Shown: positions 8,174 through 17,167 of the stretch, in pieces
Position numbering within the stretch: the stretch's first letter is position 1
Layout of the letters: every line of letters begins with the position of its first letter
From: an uncultured Mediterraneibacter sp.
GTDB lineage: Bacteria; Bacillota; Clostridia; Lachnospirales; Lachnospiraceae
Reading direction: 5' to 3'
Assembly: GCA_944383695.1 (NCBI GenBank)
Contig: CALWQP010000033.1
Coordinates: 1 to 35,299 of the forward strand
DNA length: 35,299 nt
Position numbers and translations under genes: made by a program
The notes under the pieces: model-generated
Seen by the model: the letters and a program-made list of their open reading frames with translations, nothing else
Told to the model about the DNA's origin: nothing
Databases searched by the model: none

Positions 8174-10522
8174 TTATCCTGCGGTTTTTTCTATCTTTTC
8201 CGGCTTATCCGCCAGTGCTTCTCTTAATACTTCTTCCATATTTTCCACAGGAAGGATCTCCAGCCCCTTTGTAATCTCGGAAGACAGCTCTTCTGCATCC
8301 ACCCTGTTTTCTTTCGGGATGAGCACAGTCTTGATACCCGCGCTCTTTGCCGCCAGAAGCTTCTCCTTTAAGCCTCCGATAGGCAGGACACGCCCTCTGA
8401 GAGTGATCTCTCCGGTCATGGCCAGGTCTGCGCGGACCTTTTTCCCTGCGACAGCAGACAGCATGGCTGTTGCCATTGTTATTCCCGCGGATGGGCCATC
8501 CTTGGGCACTGCTCCCTCCGGGATATGTACATGGATGTCATGCTTTTCGAAGAAATCTTCTGCAATCCCATACCTGCCGCTTACAGAGCGGATATAACTG
8601 ATCCCGGTCTGTGCGGACTCTTTCATCACATCACCCATCTGGCCGGTCAGCATAAGCTCTCCGCTTCCCGGCATCACATTGACTTCGATCTGAAGCGTAT
8701 CGCCGCCCACACTGGTCCATGCAAGTCCCCGGACGATGCCGATCTCGGGCGCAGGATTTGCCATCTGGTATGTATATTTCTCTTTCCCCAAAAACCGGTG
8801 GATGTTCCGGTCTGTCACTGCGATCTTCTTTCGGTCTGTGGTCAGGATCTCTTTCGCAGCCTTCCTGCACACATTCCCAATCTCACGCTCAAGCTGCCTT
8901 ACTCCTGCTTCCTTTGTATAGTTGCGCGCCATCTTCCAGACCGCGTGTCTGCTGAAAGTAAGCTGTGCTCCGGTGAGACCATGCTTTTCAAGCTGTTTCG
9001 GAATCAGATGCTCAGTTGCGATATGCAGTTTCTCGTTCTCCGTGTAGCTTGTGATCTCAATTACTTCCATGCGGTCAAGCAGAGGTCTGGGAATCGTCTG
9101 GAGGGTGTTCGCCGTAGTGATGAACATGACTTCTGAGAGGTCCAGCGGCACTTCCAGGTAATGGTCCCGGAATCTGCTGTTCTGCTCACTGTCCAGCACT
9201 TCCAGCAGGGCGGAAAAGGTATCCCCCTTATAATCTGTGCTCACCTTGTCGATCTCATCTAACAACATGACAGGATTTTTTACTCCTGCCGTCCGGAGTC
9301 CATTGGCAATACGGCCGGGCATTGCACCCACATAGGTCTTCCTGTGCCCCCGGATCTCCGCCTCGTCCCGCACTCCGCCAAGGGAGATGCGTACATAAGG
9401 TTTCTTGAGCGCCCTTGCCAGTGACCTTGCGATTGAAGTCTTGCCGGTTCCCGGCGGTCCCGCAAGACAGAGGATGGGACTTTCGCCCTTCTTTGTCAGC
9501 GTGCGCACGGCAAGAAATTCCAAGATACGTTCCTTCACCTGCTCCAGACCGTAATGATCCTCCTCCAGCACCTGCTTTGCGTAATCAATGTCCTGATTAT
9601 CCTTCGCCGCCTTGTCCCACGGCATCTCCAGCAGCGTCTCGATATAAGTGCGGATGACACCGCTCTCAGCCGGAGAGTTCATGGAGCTCTTGAACCTGTT
9701 GATTTCCTTCTGGAGCTTATCTTTTACCTCTTTCGGAGCCTTCAGCTTCCTCATCGAAACCTCGAATTCTTCCGCGTCCGACACTGTAGAATCCTCCCCC
9801 AGCTCCTCTCTTATCAGTTTTAACTGCTCCCGCAGGATATATTCTCTCTGGTGCTTATCCACACGCTCTTTTACCTTACGCTGGATCTCATCCTTAATGT
9901 CCATGATCTGAACCTCGTTTACCAGCTTAAAGGCAAGCTTCTCATATTGTTTCCTCAGATCCGTCTCATTTAGGATATCCTGCTGATCTGTGTAATAGAG
10001 GGGAATGTTGGCCGCAATTTCATCGACCAGTTTTTGAAGCCCTCTGACCTCCATAAGCCGGGCCACAGATTCCTTTGACATCTTACCGTTCTTGGAGGCA
10101 TATTCCACGAGCATATCTTTCAGACTTCGCTCCATTGCCTCTGTGTTTGCATCCTCAGGCACAGCCTGCTCCGGTTCACCCAGCACCTCTATCTTTGCCC
10201 GGAGATAAGGCTCTGAGAACTCGACCTCTTTCAGCCGGCCCCTGGTCTCTCCCGACACAAGCACTCTCACGATCTGTTTCGGAAGTTTAATAATCTGTTT
10301 GACCGTGCCCACAGTGCCGATCTCATATACATCCTTCTGCCCCGGATCCTCTGTATCAATGGATTTCTGGGCAGTCAGGAATATCTTCTGTTCTTCTACC
10401 ATCGCTTCCTGGACGGCAGTGATGGAGCGCGCCCGGCTCACATCAAAATGCACGACCATCCCCGGCATGATGGTCATTCCCCTTAAGGGCACCATGGGCA
10501 TGCTCTTTATCTCATTGTCCAT
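8174..10522 (-). CDS. lon: ATP-dependent endopeptidase La (Lon)
   Basis: A 782-aa LonA protease degrading misfolded and regulatory proteins in the cytosol. The N-terminal substrate-binding domain (about residues 6-200) is followed by a coiled region, an AAA+ module with Walker A GPPGTGKT (355-362) and Walker B LLDEID near 420, and a C-terminal protease domain. The catalytic dyad is Ser678 (KDGPSAG) and Lys721 (GGLKEKLLAAK), the same 43-residue separation as in E. coli Lon. An AGGAGGAG ribosome binding site lies 5 nt before the ATG. It follows clpX after a 149-bp gap in which I see no convincing terminator or promoter. No CIRCE-like operator was recognised. Confidence 0.98.
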   Translation of the reverse strand: MDNEIKSMPMVPLRGMTIMPGMVVHFDVSRARSITAVQEAMVEEQKIFLTAQKSIDTEDPGQKDVYEIGTVGTVKQIIKLPKQIVRVLVSGETRGRLKEVEFSEPYLRAKIEVLGEPEQAVPEDANTEAMERSLKDMLVEYASKNGKMSKESVARLMEVRGLQKLVDEIAANIPLYYTDQQDILNETDLRKQYEKLAFKLVNEVQIMDIKDEIQRKVKERVDKHQREYILREQLKLIREELGEDSTVSDAEEFEVSMRKLKAPKEVKDKLQKEINRFKSSMNSPAESGVIRTYIETLLEMPWDKAAKDNQDIDYAKQVLEEDHYGLEQVKERILEFLAVRTLTKKGESPILCLAGPPGTGKTSIARSLARALKKPYVRISLGGVRDEAEIRGHRKTYVGAMPGRIANGLRTAGVKNPVMLLDEIDKVSTDYKGDTFSALLEVLDSEQNSRFRDHYLEVPLDLSEVMFITTANTLQTIPRPLLDRMEVIEITSYTENEKLHIATEHLIPKQLEKHGLTGAQLTFSRHAVWKMARNYTKEAGVRQLEREIGNVCRKAAKEILTTDRKKIAVTDRNIHRFLGKEKYTYQMANPAPEIGIVRGLAWTSVGGDTLQIEVNVMPGSGELMLTGQMGDVMKESAQTGISYIRSVSGRYGIAEDFFEKHDIHVHIPEGAVPKDGPSAGITMATAMLSAVAGKKVRADLAMTGEITLRGRVLPIGGLKEKLLAAKSAGIKTVLIPKENRVDAEELSSEITKGLEILPVENMEEVLREALADKPEKIEKTAG

Positions 10523-10671
10523 TTATTCTCCTCCTGATCTTAAAATCTGTAACAAAATCACAGTTATCACTCACATTTTGCCGGTCCGCCACACCCTGAT
10601 CTGCAATGATCATCGAAAGAAAAAGGACAGGCACATATGGCAACTCCATAGCACCCGCCCTGCACCTTCTG

Positions 10672-11943
10672 TTATGCACTCTCTGATGTCAGGAATGACC
10701 TCCGCTCCTCGCCGTCACGCAGATACAGCGGCTTTCCTGTCCCATTCACTGCCTCTTTCGTGATCCGGCATTCTTTGATCGTCTCGTCTGACGGAACCTG
10801 ATACATGGTGTCCATCATGATCTTCTCCATAATAGCGCGAAGTCCTCTTGCTCCTGTCTTTCTCTTCAGAGTCGTCTCCGCGATCTCGACCAGAGCGTCA
10901 CGGTCAAACTCCAGCTTCACGCCGTCCAGCTCCAGCAGCTTCTGATACTGCTTCACGATCGCGCTCTTAGGCTCTGTCAATATCTGGATCAGCGCCTCCT
11001 TGTCAAGAAGGTCAAGAGATACCGTGACCGGAAGCCTTCCCACCAGCTCCGGGATCAGGCCGAATTTCACCAGATCTTGGGGCAGCACCTCATGGAGCAG
11101 CACATCCATATCGTACTCATGCTTTGCAGCGATCTCTGCATTAAAACCAATAGATTTTCTGTCAAGACGTGTCTCAATGATCTTATCAATACCTTCAAAT
11201 GCGCCGCCGCAGATAAACAAGATGTTCGTCGTGTCAATCTGGATCAGCTCCTGATGGGGATGCTTGCGTCCGCCCTGCGGGGGTACAGACGCGACCGTTC
11301 CCTCTATGATCTTTAAGAGCGCCTGCTGTACACCCTCACCGGATACGTCGCGGGTGATGGACGGATTCTCAGACTTTCTGGTAATCTTGTCGATCTCGTC
11401 AATATAGATGATCCCATGCTCCGCGCGCTCGATATCTCCGTCAGCAGCCTGGATGACTTTGAGAAGGATATTTTCCACATCCTCTCCCACATATCCTGCC
11501 TCTGTCAGAGCAGTCGCATCCGCGATCGCAAACGGAACGTTTAATATCTTTGCCAGCGTCTGCGCAAGAAGCGTCTTGCCGCATCCGGTAGGGCCGAGCA
11601 TCAGGATATTGCTCTTCTGGAGCTCCACGCCCAGATCCTGTTCCGCCATGATCCTTTTGTAGTGATTATAGACTGCAACCGAAAGCACTTTCTTTGCTTC
11701 ATCCTGCCCGAGCACATAGTCGTCCAGAAACGCCTTTATCTCTTCCGGCGTCAGCAGATTGATGTCGTCAAATGCATCTCTCTCACTGTAATCCAGTTCT
11801 TCTTCTATGATCTCCGAACAAATCCCGATACACTCGTCACAGATATATGTGCCGTTCGGCCCTGCGATCAGCTTCCTTACCTGAGCCTGCGTCTTGTTGC
11901 AGAAAGAGCATCTCACGATATCGTCTGTCATTTTCCCTGCCAT
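10672..11943 (-). CDS. clpX: ATP-dependent Clp protease ATP-binding subunit ClpX
   Basis: A 423-aa AAA+ unfoldase that feeds substrates to ClpP. The N-terminal zinc-binding domain has Cys12, Cys15, Cys35 and Cys38. Walker A is GPTGCGKT (117-124), Walker B is IIYIDE (178-183), and the RKH pore loop is at 226-228. The ClpP-docking IGF tripeptide is at 265-267, so the partner interaction is intact. I chose the start MAGKM because a GAGGTG site sits 7 nt upstream; the internal Met5 is less well placed. It lies 22 nt downstream of clpP. Confidence 0.98.
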   Translation of the reverse strand: MAGKMTDDIVRCSFCNKTQAQVRKLIAGPNGTYICDECIGICSEIIEEELDYSERDAFDDINLLTPEEIKAFLDDYVLGQDEAKKVLSVAVYNHYKRIMAEQDLGVELQKSNILMLGPTGCGKTLLAQTLAKILNVPFAIADATALTEAGYVGEDVENILLKVIQAADGDIERAEHGIIYIDEIDKITRKSENPSITRDVSGEGVQQALLKIIEGTVASVPPQGGRKHPHQELIQIDTTNILFICGGAFEGIDKIIETRLDRKSIGFNAEIAAKHEYDMDVLLHEVLPQDLVKFGLIPELVGRLPVTVSLDLLDKEALIQILTEPKSAIVKQYQKLLELDGVKLEFDRDALVEIAETTLKRKTGARGLRAIMEKIMMDTMYQVPSDETIKECRITKEAVNGTGKPLYLRDGEERRSFLTSESA

Positions 11944-11965
11944 AAAATGTCACCTCATACAATAT

Positions 11966-12547
11966 TTAGTGATTTACGATCACTTCATCGATCAGACCGT
12001 ATGCCTTTGCCTCTTCCGCGGACATAAAATTGTCGCGCTCTGTGTCAGCCTTGATCTTCTCAAGATCCTGTCCTGTGTTTGCCGCCAGGATTTCGTTTAA
12101 TTTCTGTTTCGTACGGAGGATATGCTCCGCCGCGATCTGGATCTCTGTCGCCTGTCCCTGCGCCCCGCCTGACGGCTGATGGATCATGATCTCTGCATTC
12201 GGAAGCGCAAATCTCTTGCCCTTCTTTCCTCCGGCGAGCAGGAATGCCCCCATGCTTGCAGCCATACCAATGCACACCGTGGATACATCACATTTGATAT
12301 ACTGCATCGTGTCATAAATGGCAAGTCCTGCTGTAACAGAACCTCCCGGACTGTTGATATAGAGCTGGATATCCTTGTCCGGATCGTCCGCTTCCAGAAA
12401 AAGAAGCTGTGCAACGACCACGCTTGCGGACACGTCATTTACCTCTTCCCCCAGGAAGATGATCCTCTCCTTTAACAATCTTGAATAAATATCGTAAGAG
12501 CGCTCCCCTCTGCTCGTCTGTTCGATGACATAAGGTACTAAACTCAT
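11966..12547 (-). CDS. clpP: ATP-dependent Clp protease proteolytic subunit
   Basis: A 193-aa serine protease forming the tetradecameric ClpP chamber. The catalytic triad is Ser98 (GMAASMGA), His123 (MIHQPSGG) and Asp172 (DTERDNF). The length and the SPGGSV motif are standard. An AAAGGGG ribosome binding site lies 8-9 nt before the ATG. It sits between tig and clpX, the common tig-clpP-clpX order. Confidence 0.98.
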   Translation of the reverse strand: MSLVPYVIEQTSRGERSYDIYSRLLKERIIFLGEEVNDVSASVVVAQLLFLEADDPDKDIQLYINSPGGSVTAGLAIYDTMQYIKCDVSTVCIGMAASMGAFLLAGGKKGKRFALPNAEIMIHQPSGGAQGQATEIQIAAEHILRTKQKLNEILAANTGQDLEKIKADTERDNFMSAEEAKAYGLIDEVIVNH

Positions 12548-12609
12548 TTTTTATACCCCTTTCTATATAAGCCGTCTGTCCCGGCTTCGTTTACTCTGTC
12601 TGTTGTGAC

Positions 12610-12636
12610 AAGAGGTGTGCCTGCGGCACACCTCTT
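12610..12636. other. Hairpin between tig and clpP lacking a U-tract
   Basis: A perfect 12-bp stem with a 3-nt loop (AAGAGGTGTGCC / GGCACACCTCTT) lies 10 nt after the tig stop. No run of T follows on the minus strand. It is probably a read-through or mRNA-stabilising hairpin, or a weak terminator, setting the tig to clpP ratio. Confidence 0.6.
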
Positions 12637-12646
12637 AGAATCCGGA

Positions 12647-13936
12647 TTAACCTTCTACTGCCGCGTCTGCGATCAGTGTCACTGCTTCCTGAACCGCAAT
12701 ATCTTCTTTCATCTGTTTCTTCTCGTTGTCGCCCATGAACTCTTTGAGCTTGTCAACTTCCATCTGGTAGGAATCAGCCATCTTCTTCAGCTCCTCATCC
12801 AGACGCTCATCAGAAACTTCGATATTCTCTGCAGCTACAACTGCCTCAAGAACAAGCCTTGTACGGATACGTTTCTCAGCCTGCGGACGGAACTCTTCCA
12901 TCATCTTTTCCTCAGAAAGTCCTGTGAACTGGAAATACTGCTCCAGGCTCATGCCCTGCTGCATGATTCGGCGCGCGAAATCATCTGCCATCTGCTTTGT
13001 CTGAAGGTCGATCATCGGCTCCGGAATATCGATCTGCGCATTCTCAACAGCCTGCTCCACGGCCTGATCCTCTTTCTTCTGCTTTCCTTCGCGCTCCTTG
13101 CGCTCTTTGATCTTCGCCTTCACTTCTGCCTTGTACGCGTCTACAGTCTCACTCTCCTCAGAAACATCGGATACAAACTCGTCATCCAGCTCCGGGATTT
13201 CCTTTGCCTTGATCTCATGTACTGTACATTTAAATACTGCAGCCTTTCCGGCAAGCTCTTCTGCCTGATAATCCTCCGGGAATGTCACATTGACTTCTGC
13301 CTCTTTCCCGATCTCAGCGCCGATGAGTTGCTCCTCAAATCCAGGGATGAACGCACCGGAACCGATCGTCAGCGGATACTTCTCTCCCTTACCGCCTTCA
13401 AATGCCACGCCGTCTACGAAGCCTTCGAAATCAAGCACGACCTGGTCCTTGTCCTGGACCGCGCGGTCTGTAACTTCAACGGTCCTTGCATTGCGCTCAC
13501 GTTCTTTATCGATCTCCTCGTCAACTTCCTTCTGTGTCACTCTCGTAGAAACTTTATCCACTTTCAGGCCTTTGTATTCACCGAGTGTAACTTCCGGCTT
13601 CACTGCGACCTCTGCTGTAAAGATGAACGGTTTGCCCTTCTCGAGCTGTGTGATCTCAACCTTTGGCTGGGATACGATATCAAGCCCGCACTCGTCATAT
13701 GCTTTTCCGTACGCCTCTGATATCATATGATTTGCGGCCTCATCATAGAACACTTCCGGTCCGTACATCTTCTCGATCATCTGGCGCGGCACTTTGCCCT
13801 TACGGAATCCCGGGAGGCTGATCTTGCTGCGTTCTTTCAGATATGCAGCCTGAAGAGCCTTCTCCACATCCTCTGCTGACACCTCGATCGTCAGCTTCGC
13901 CATGTTATGTTCTAATTTTTCTACCTGTAAACTCAT
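12647..13936 (-). CDS. tig: Trigger factor, ribosome-associated chaperone
   Basis: A 429-aa chaperone and peptidyl-prolyl isomerase acting at the ribosome exit tunnel. The N-terminal ribosome-binding domain carries the GFRKGKVPR signature (43-51). A central FKBP-type domain (about 150-250, VVLDFEGFVDGVAFEGG...IPGFEEQLIGAEIG) and an extended helical C-terminal substrate-binding region follow. An AAGGAGG ribosome binding site lies 6 nt before the ATG. It is the first gene of the proteostasis run and has a recognisable promoter upstream. Confidence 0.97.
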   Translation of the reverse strand: MSLQVEKLEHNMAKLTIEVSAEDVEKALQAAYLKERSKISLPGFRKGKVPRQMIEKMYGPEVFYDEAANHMISEAYGKAYDECGLDIVSQPKVEITQLEKGKPFIFTAEVAVKPEVTLGEYKGLKVDKVSTRVTQKEVDEEIDKERERNARTVEVTDRAVQDKDQVVLDFEGFVDGVAFEGGKGEKYPLTIGSGAFIPGFEEQLIGAEIGKEAEVNVTFPEDYQAEELAGKAAVFKCTVHEIKAKEIPELDDEFVSDVSEESETVDAYKAEVKAKIKERKEREGKQKKEDQAVEQAVENAQIDIPEPMIDLQTKQMADDFARRIMQQGMSLEQYFQFTGLSEEKMMEEFRPQAEKRIRTRLVLEAVVAAENIEVSDERLDEELKKMADSYQMEVDKLKEFMGDNEKKQMKEDIAVQEAVTLIADAAVEG

Positions 13937-14005
13937 TTTCTTCCTCCTTGAATGCGCAAAAATATATCTCTTTTTTCAGAAAAAGACAATTGCAGTCATT
14001 AACAC

Positions 14006-14034
14006 AGTATAGCACACGCATCCGCATATTTCCA
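14006..14034 (-). promoter_or_regulatory. tig: Promoter for the tig-clpP-clpX run
   Basis: A TGC-extended -10 TATACT (14006-14011) is placed 17 bp from a moderate -35 TGGAAA (14029-14034). It is about 70 bp upstream of the tig ATG and is the last clear promoter before the long run ending in nrdB. Confidence 0.6.
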
Positions 14035-14104
14035 GTGTTTTTTTGCTCATACAGCCATATATGCGCCGCTCATACGTCACAGGTGCGTCATAACCTATTT
14101 TTCC

Positions 14105-14656
14105 TTATGCATCGTATACGATAGACGCCCTCACTTCTTCTGCTTTTTCTTTTCCTGCGAGCAGCGCTGTCAGCCTGAGCGCAAATGGGATCGCAGTCCC
14201 CATGCCCCGCCCTGTCGTGATATGTCCGTCTGTGGCCACCGGCTCCCGCACGACCTGCGCGCCCTCCAGTTTGTCTTCAAAAGACGGATAGGAACATGCC
14301 TTTCTTCCCTTCAGCATTCCCATCTCAGCCAAGACACTCGGAGCAGCACAGATTGCGGCAATATACTTCCCCTGGCTGTCAAAAGACTTCAGTAATTCCA
14401 GGAGTCCCCCATGCGTTTTCAGGTTCAGCGTGCCCGGCATTCCTCCCGGAAGGACCAGCATATCCGCCCCTGCCGCATCCGCCTCTTCAAACAGGGCGTC
14501 CGCCTCCACCCGGATACCATGCGCGCCCAGGATTTCCTTTCTGCCCGTGGCAGATACCATCTCTGTCTCAATCCCGGCACGGCGCAGGATATCCACGACC
14601 GCCAGTCCCTCAATCTCTTCAAAACCATCTGCAAGAAATACACAAACTCTGCTCAT
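14105..14656 (-). CDS. DJ-1/PfpI family protein (ThiJ/YajL-like)
   Basis: A 183-aa protein of the DJ-1/PfpI superfamily, cytosolic with a flavodoxin-like fold. The nucleophilic cysteine is Cys103 in the elbow motif AICAAPSVL, and the conserved N-terminal acidic residues are in FEEIEG (13-16). PGGMPGT (70-76) and GRGMGTA are also typical. Members act as chaperones, deglycases or stress-related enzymes; the specific role cannot be assigned. GGAGG lies 8 nt upstream of the ATG. It is monocistronic as far as visible, divergent from the CYTH gene. Confidence 0.92.
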   Translation of the reverse strand: MSRVCVFLADGFEEIEGLAVVDILRRAGIETEMVSATGRKEILGAHGIRVEADALFEEADAAGADMLVLPGGMPGTLNLKTHGGLLELLKSFDSQGKYIAAICAAPSVLAEMGMLKGRKACSYPSFEDKLEGAQVVREPVATDGHITTGRGMGTAIPFALRLTALLAGKEKAEEVRASIVYDA

Positions 14657-14782
14657 TCATCCAACCTCCTGATGTTCTGTAATCTTCACTTTTTTCAGTG
14701 TAGCAGACCATACAGCAAAATTCCAGTGGCATGGCGGTAAAAGATGCTTTATAATTTATAATTAATATACAGGAAAAATAAA

Positions 14783-14849
14783 CCTTTGACCAGTGATCCT
14801 TTGACCGGAGATCACACATGCTTATGACATTGCCGCAGCAGGATCACTG
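14783..14849 (+). promoter_or_regulatory. Promoter/operator-like region of the CYTH gene with direct and inverted repeats
   Basis: Two adjacent 15-bp direct repeats (14783-14797 and 14798-14812) differ at two positions and share CCTTTGACC. The second supplies a -35 TTGACC (14801-14806), 16 bp from a -10 TATGAC (14823-14828). In addition CAGTGATCC (14791-14799) is inverted as GGATCACTG (14841-14849). The arrangement suggests a regulated promoter or a leader stem. Confidence 0.4.
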
Positions 14850-14880
14850 CCGAATCCAGTCAATATCAGGAGGAACAATA

Positions 14881-15330
14881 ATGGAAATCGAACGCAAATT
14901 TCTCATCAACATGGACCAGCTTCCTTTCCGTCCAGAAGATTATCCCTGCCGCCACATCGAACAGGGATACCTCTGCACCGCTCCTGTTGTACGCATCCGC
15001 AGAGATAATGACGACTATTTTCTCACCTATAAGTCTAAAGGTCTCATGGTACGGGAAGAATACAACCTGCCGCTCACAAAAGAAGCATACTGTCATCTGC
15101 TCCCGAAAGCAGACGGCAGGATCATCTCAAAAAAAAGGTTTATGATCCCTCTTGGCAGTAATCTCACACTGGAACTTGACATTTTTGAGGGTGAGCTTGA
15201 GCCGCTCGTTCTCGCTGAGATTGAGTTTCCTGATGAAAATTCCGCCCGCTCTTACTGTCCACCGGAGTGGCTCGGAGAAGATGTAACGTATTCCGCCTTT
15301 TACCATAACAGCACTCTCAGCCGGATATAA
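14881..15330 (+). CDS. CYTH domain protein (putative inorganic triphosphatase)
   Basis: A 149-aa protein of the CYTH/triphosphate tunnel metalloenzyme family. It begins with the family hallmark ExExK (MEIERKFLI). Basic and acidic strands of the tunnel follow (VVRIRRDNDDYFLTYKSKG, REEYNLPL, LTLELDIFEGELEPLVLAEIEF). Small bacterial members hydrolyse tripolyphosphate or related compounds; the substrate here is inferred only. I chose the ATG at 14881 over one at 14818 because AGGAGG lies 7 nt before it and the family starts there. An XRE-type regulator follows. Confidence 0.9.
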   Translation: MEIERKFLINMDQLPFRPEDYPCRHIEQGYLCTAPVVRIRRDNDDYFLTYKSKGLMVREEYNLPLTKEAYCHLLPKADGRIISKKRFMIPLGSNLTLELDIFEGELEPLVLAEIEFPDENSARSYCPPEWLGEDVTYSAFYHNSTLSRI

Positions 15331-15410
15331 CTCCTCAAAAAACAACATTTTGTTGCTTTTATTGTAATATTACCCATTTCGTTGCATAACACCTTGTTTA
15401 CAGGAAAAAT

Positions 15411-15419
15411 TGATATAAT
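15411..15419 (+). promoter_or_regulatory. Extended -10 promoter of the XRE regulator gene
   Basis: TGA-TATAAT (15411-15419) forms a perfect extended -10. The -35 is weak (TTGTTT at a short 14-bp spacing). It lies about 55 bp before the regulator start. Confidence 0.5.
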
Positions 15420-15473
15420 AATGGAAAATTATGCAATTAAATCAAACGATTTCTTGTAAATGGAGGTATGCGG

Positions 15474-15848
15474 GTGTCTAATATTCAGCTTGCAGCAAAT
15501 CTGCGCAGACTCAGATACGACCACAACTACACACAGGCACAAATCGGCGAAAAGCTGAATATTTCCCGTCAGGCATATTCTAACTACGAGACAGGGAAAC
15601 GGATTCCTGACATTGATATGCTTATCCGCATTGCCGACATCTATGAGGTCACGCTCGAACAGCTTCTCACTCAGACCTGTACGAAGGCCGGCATCATCAA
15701 TGAGACTTCCGGTCCGTATTTTACCGGCAGGATCATCGCCAGCGCTGATACCGTGTATCTGACAAATGAAGAGATTGAGCTGCTCACACATTACAGAAAC
15801 GCCGGGGAAGATGAAAGAAAGCTGACTCGGAAAGTACTGGGGATATAA
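15474..15848 (+). CDS. XRE-family helix-turn-helix transcriptional regulator
   Basis: A 124-aa protein with an N-terminal HTH_3 domain (about residues 4-60: NLRRLRYDHNYTQAQIGEKLNISRQAYSNYETGKRIPDIDML). The recognition helix is SRQAYSNYE. The C-terminal half is unassigned and may mediate dimerisation or effector sensing. I prefer the GTG start at 15474 to the ATG at 15468: the GGAGG site ends at 15466, only 1 nt before the ATG but 7 nt before the GTG. The target is unknown; it may regulate itself or the CYTH gene. Confidence 0.88.
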   Translation: MSNIQLAANLRRLRYDHNYTQAQIGEKLNISRQAYSNYETGKRIPDIDMLIRIADIYEVTLEQLLTQTCTKAGIINETSGPYFTGRIIASADTVYLTNEEIELLTHYRNAGEDERKLTRKVLGI

Positions 15849-16089
15849 AACCTGGAATTGTCGCGAGACTTCTCCGACTTGAACATTTGCAGAAGACAGC
15901 GGAGCGCATTTTCGAACACCTTTCAGCGTGGGGGTGTGGATGGCTGAGCCGACTTCGAAATGGAATTTAGAAAAATAGAAATCCGGGAATATGCGTTAAG
16001 CTGGGCAATAAGATTGTCTGAACCGAAGGCGAGTTGTCCATTGTCCAGCTTTGCCCTTAGCATATTTCCGGATTTCGTTATATATCCAT
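15849..16089. other. Structured gap between the XRE gene and nfo
   Basis: No convincing ORF lies here. It holds a large imperfect hairpin (15978-16076): outer arms 15978-15994 and 16060-16076 pair over 17 bp with one G.U, and inner arms 15999-16008 and 16041-16050 pair over 10 bp with one G.U. Upstream (15849-15960) are shorter inverted pairs (ACACC/GGTGT and CTTCT/AGAAG). It may be a noncoding RNA, an unusual terminator for the XRE gene or a dispersed repeat. Confidence 0.5.
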
Positions 16090-16119
16090 TTGCGTTTCCC
16101 CTTCTTTTTTGTATATAAT
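16090..16119 (+). promoter_or_regulatory. nfo: Promoter of nfo
   Basis: A perfect TATAAT (16114-16119) lies 18 bp from a partial -35 TTGCGT (16090-16095), about 29 bp upstream of the nfo start. Confidence 0.5.
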
Positions 16120-16147
16120 GGGTATTATTTTGAAAAGGAGTTTTACT

Positions 16148-17053
16148 ATGATATTAGGTTCACATGTGGGCATGAGCGGCAGGGAGATGCTGCTCGGCTC
16201 GGCAAAGGAAGCAGTGTCTTATGGGGCAGATACTTTTATGTTCTACACAGGAGCGCCTCAAAATACGAGAAGAAAGGATATAAGCGAGCTGAATATCGGA
16301 CCCGCCTGGGAGTACATGAAAGAACATGGGATCAACGATATCATCGTCCACGCGCCTTACATCATCAATCTGGGCAACGCGGTTAAGCCAGAAACTTTTT
16401 CCCTTGCCACGGAGTTTCTCGCAAAGGAGATCGAGCGCACGGTAAGCTGTCGCAGCCACACCCTCATCCTCCATCCCGGAGCGCATGTGGGAGAAGGCAC
16501 GGAGACCGGAACCGCCCAGATCATCAGGGGACTCAACGAAGTACTCAGCGCGGATACAGACTGTCAGATTGCCCTTGAGACAATGGCAGGAAAGGGTTCT
16601 GAGATCGGACGTTCTTTTGAGGAACTGGCCCGCATCTATGATGGAGTCATACATAATGAGAAACTGCGGGTATGTTTTGACACCTGCCACACAAGCGACA
16701 GCGGTTATGATATCATCCACCGTTTTGACGATGTCATGGAAGAATTTGACCAGATCATCGGGAAAGAGCAGATCGCGGTATTCCATATCAATGACAGCAA
16801 AAATGTACCGGGAGCTGCCAAGGACCGGCATGAGAATATCGGCTTTGGCCATATTGGCTTTGACGCCATCAATTATATCGTCCGGCATCCGGATTTTGAA
16901 AATGTACCGAAGATACTGGAAACGCCTTATATCCCCTCCCCGGCGAACCCGAAAAAATCGTATGCTCCGTATAAATATGAGATCGAGATGCTCAGAAAAG
17001 GTGTATTCGAGCCGAAACTGAAAGAAAAAATCATCGGGGCAAACGAAAAATAG
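16148..17053 (+). CDS. nfo: Deoxyribonuclease IV (AP endonuclease, Nfo family)
   Basis: A 301-aa zinc-dependent endonuclease that cuts abasic sites during base-excision repair. It has the TIM-barrel metal-binding motifs of the family: [47 protein letters not shown] and [13 protein letters not shown]. The ATG at 16148 is chosen because AAAGGAG lies 7 nt upstream and [11 protein letters not shown] is the family's start; an ATG at 16109 is rejected. Slightly longer than E. coli Nfo. It appears monocistronic with its own promoter. Confidence 0.96.
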   Translation: MILGSHVGMSGREMLLGSAKEAVSYGADTFMFYTGAPQNTRRKDISELNIGPAWEYMKEHGINDIIVHAPYIINLGNAVKPETFSLATEFLAKEIERTVSCRSHTLILHPGAHVGEGTETGTAQIIRGLNEVLSADTDCQIALETMAGKGSEIGRSFEELARIYDGVIHNEKLRVCFDTCHTSDSGYDIIHRFDDVMEEFDQIIGKEQIAVFHINDSKNVPGAAKDRHENIGFGHIGFDAINYIVRHPDFENVPKILETPYIPSPANPKKSYAPYKYEIEMLRKGVFEPKLKEKIIGANEK

Positions 17054-17167
17054 GCTCTTTCCATATCTAATTGATTTGATAAAAATATTCATTTAGAAGA
17101 ATGTTGGATTTTAGTAGCGCAAAACTATTTCTTTCGTACATAATACATATGATAAGTTTAATTTTAA

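Noticed and set aside
10523..10671. Separate promoter or CIRCE/CtsR operator for lon
   Set aside because: The 149-bp gap was read on both strands; no well-spaced -35/-10 pair, CIRCE-like inverted repeat or clear heptad repeat was found.
12605..13720. A 371-codon plus-strand frame opposite trigger factor
   Set aside because: Leucine- and cysteine-rich antisense reading caused by codon bias of tig; no start signal or motif.
16160..17092. A 310-codon minus-strand frame opposite nfo
   Set aside because: The plus-strand frame carries all endonuclease IV motifs and a good ribosome binding site; the antisense frame has none.
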